DNA of 64,000 bases from Pristionchus mayeri (taxonomy: Eukaryota; Nematoda; Chromadorea; Rhabditida; Neodiplogasteridae). This document shows, piece by piece, positions 61,795-64,000 of the stretch. The position numbers and the translations under genes were made by a program. The notes beneath the pieces were generated by a model. That model ran no database searches and was not told where the DNA came from. It saw nothing but the letters and a program-made list of their open reading frames with translations. The number at the start of each line of letters is the position of its first letter. Position 1 is the first letter of the stretch. The stretch is from contig BTRK01000005.1 in NCBI GenBank assembly GCA_036245805.1, positions 24,523,445 through 24,587,444 of the forward strand. The letters are read 5' to 3'.

Positions 61795-62809
61795 CACGCC
61801 TCTCATGAGAAAAACGAGCTGAGCTTGGGAACGGTGAAATGAGTTCTAACCGGTTTTGGCCACCCTCAGGCATGCCTGAGTGACCCCAGAAGTATTAAAG
61901 TGCACGCTTCATTTTGGAGCTCCCTACGTAGGGTCTGATGCAGGCATCAATCACTTTGAGAGCTGTTTTCTTGGATACGTTGATAGATAGGGCAAAATTG
62001 ACCTCTGAGTGACCCCAACTCATTTTTCGAGCTCTATCGAACTATCCAAACCATTTTCTCTAAAACCAATTTTTAATAGTGTTACACTTCAGGCCAATTT
62101 TATCAAAAATGTAGGTGTAGTTGCAGCTCAAATATTCACACTAGATGCAGCTCAGCGAGACCTTTAAAATGAGTGGTTTGCGAAAAAAATACGAACACTC
62201 CTGTGAGCGTTTCGCCGTTTTAACTCCGTTTGGATCGTTTGAAATTTATTGTCAACATAAGATTTAATGGAACCTCGATCATTTTCGACCGCGCTCTTCG
62301 AAAAGTGCGGTCTGAAATGAAATCTTCTGTTGAAAAGAAAGTTCAAACGATCCAGACAGAGTTAAAAGGGCGAACCTCTCAGAGGAGTGTTCGTATTTTT
62401 TTCGTAAACCACTCATTTTAAAGCTCTCGCTGAGCTGCATCTAGTGTGAAAATTTGAGCTGCATCTTCACCTACATTTTTGAGAAAATATGCCTGAAGTG
62501 TACTACTGTTAAAATTGGTTTTAGAGAAAATGGTTTGGAAAGTTCGATAGAGCTCGAAAAATGAGTTGGGGTCACTCAGAGGTCAATTTAGCCCTATCTA
62601 TCACCGTATCCAAGAAAACAGCTCTCAAAGTGAGTGATGCCGGCATCAGACCCTACGTAGGGAGCTCCAAAATGAAGCGTACACTTTAATACTTCTGGGG
62701 TCAATCAGGCATGCCTCAGGGTGGCCAAAACCTGTTAGAACTCATTTCACGATTTCCCCACCATTCCCACGAATTGCGATTCTAGCTCGATTCTCTCGTG
62801 AATGGCGTG
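61795..62809. mobile_element. Foldback element, CACGCC termini, 4-bp TSD ATAT
   Basis: 1015 bp, two long arms (about 61795-62280 and 62285-62809) that are near-perfect inverted copies. ATAT stands on both sides (61791-61794 and 62810-62813). The empty site is visible in the homologous hAT-like copy at about 17365 (complement of aaacatattttc). Open frames on both strands across the arms are mirror images. Innermost layer of the ALG10 intron nest. Confidence 0.93.
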
Positions 62810-63471
62810 ATATGTTCATATAATTTTATTTCAAAAAACGAAGAAAAATGAACAATCACGGCATTTTGCGTACACACAAAGCCAAGACTCCGCCCACTAC
62901 ACCACCGCCAAGTTGCGGCATGGTGCGCGCACCTGGCCGCCAGACACAAGACCGGAGCCGGAAAAAAGTCATCGCAGAAACTCTGATATAGATTGAAAAT
63001 ATCGATTGATTTTTGGTCCTATGCAGAAATCCCTTGCGCAAAGTTAATGGGTACGGTAGCATTCAAAAATTTAATTATTCCCACGGTGGTGTGCACAAAC
63101 GTCGACGCGTGCGTTTGGGGGTCTGTAAGTCGTTTGGTCAACCGGCAATTCGGACCGTAAAATGCCGTGACAATAAAAAATATAGAAGAAAAGTCAGTTG
63201 CTAATTCGGTCATGGTTGAGGCTGGAGGGGTACGGTACCTTAGCCTGTGCGTTAATTTAGTAAATTCCCTTAATTGAGTTATTTCGCAAAATTTGTAATT
63301 TCTTGTTGTCGAAATCGTATCGGCAGCTAATAAATCAACGGATTCTGCGCTTTTTATTTTTTATAAGCATTTTGAAGAAACCCGCCTGCCCTCCCTAACT
63401 ATCTCGCTCGTTTTGTCGTGATCAGGGTACTCCCGCCAATTCAAATTATTTTCATGGGTGTTGGGAAACTT

Positions 63472-64000
63472 TATAAAAACATGGTTCTGCATTATCAAAA
63501 TATTTTTTTTATTATTAATAACTAGTCCGGCTGCCCCCTTCGCTCTGCTAGGACGGGGCCCCCGCCTTCGACGGGGGCCCCGTCCTAGCAGAGCCCAAAA
63601 ATAAATTCAAATCATAGTTCTGACCCACGGAATAAGAGTTGACCCAATGCTAAATATTTATTAGAACACGATCCTCTAGTGCACCCCACGGAGGGTTTCG
63701 AAATTAGGCGTTCAAAAATAGCGCGTAAAAAGGTCTGTGTGGGAAGCCTGCTAACGAGCGTAGCCAGACAGCTTGGAATGGATCGATACGTTGAAAGACG
63801 TTTAAATATAATTTTATAGCTGTTTTAGTGTTGTTCAGCACGCTGGATTTCCCGAAATATCATTAATTATCCCGAAAAAAATCGATAAACATGCCAAAAT
63901 AAGCCTTGAAAAGTTTGAACAGTTTTACGAGTTAATTACTTAATTAATGGTCTTGATTATTTATTTCAGTATTACCTATAGATTCTTTGTTGCTATTTGA
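63472..64000. other. End of window: GC hairpin and repeat R3
   Basis: 63542-63594 is a very GC-rich hairpin with 23-bp arms (GCTCTGCTAGGACGGGGCCC... mirrored) and a 7-base loop. 63712-64000 is repeat R3, the same as 56930-57220 and the reverse of 54106-54330. Still inside the ALG10 intron. Confidence 0.7.

Larger units (their letters stand above)
59276..63397. mobile_element. hAT-like element (4.1 kb), exact 8-bp TSD ACTATCTC
   Basis: Termini TAGGGAGAGCAG / CTGCCCTCCCTA. ACTATCTC on both sides (59268-59275 and 63398-63405). Inner inverted arms 59392-59700 and 62860-63170. No intact hAT transposase frame is visible. It contains the CCCCGGA TIR repeat at about 60495-60925, a 17-C run and the foldback element 61795-62809. 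Confidence 0.9.
59093..63471. mobile_element. MITE (AAGTTACCCAACACCC family) split by nested insertions
   Basis: Outer layer of the nest in the ALG10 intron. Left part 59093-59275, right part 63398-63471, TA on both sides. Matches the intact copy 27780-28030. Confidence 0.88.

Overview
This window is eukaryotic and almost certainly from a small-genome invertebrate; a nematode fits best. Genuine exons are separated by tiny introns (about 34-50 bp) with TTTTCAG-type acceptors. Two genes sit head to tail about 150 bp apart, as in nematode operons. Long G/C homopolymer runs occur, and so do Tc1-, hAT- and foldback-type transposons. The species cannot be named from sequence alone.

Only three host genes are convincingly supported, all on the + strand. 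They are eIF2-beta (7278-12988, 7 exons, complete), an unrecognised gene of about 498 codons directly downstream (13140-32365, at least 13 exons, one gap of about 16 kb split by a single 150-bp exon), and the 5' end of ALG10, the ER dolichyl-P-Glc glucosyltransferase (58682-59074, continuing beyond the window). A possible minus-strand first exon lies at 6137-6199.

The rest is mobile DNA, much of it nested inside introns. 1-6 kb holds foldback elements (924-2827, 3207-4170) and a hAT-like MITE (4181-4392). The eIF2-beta introns hold a tyrosine-recombinase fragment, a LINE 3' end and hairpin MITEs. The 15-31 kb part of gene 2 holds a hAT-like element inside another 8-bp-TSD element (17016-18379), and a 6.2-kb TIR element (21328-27570) invaded by an LTR retrotransposon, which is itself invaded at its TATA box by a foldback element. 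34739-46343 is one giant terminal-inverted-repeat element with a TA target duplication. It carries about 9.5 kb of a satellite of about 158/169 bp that reverses orientation at a short palindrome. 47619-50141 is a Tc1-like transposon with TIRs of about 620 bp and a spliced DD34E transposase. 54-57 kb is a large inverted-repeat mosaic carrying a SINE with an 8-bp TSD. The ALG10 intron holds a three-level nest: MITE, then hAT-like, then foldback.

The strongest candidates for something undescribed are the satellite-bearing giant TIR element, the recurrent tRNA-like A/B-box modules inside inverted-repeat elements, and a foldback family with CA(C/G)G termini and 4-bp AT-rich target duplications. 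All coordinates were read by eye. Boundaries supported by target duplications are good to a few bases; others are approximate.
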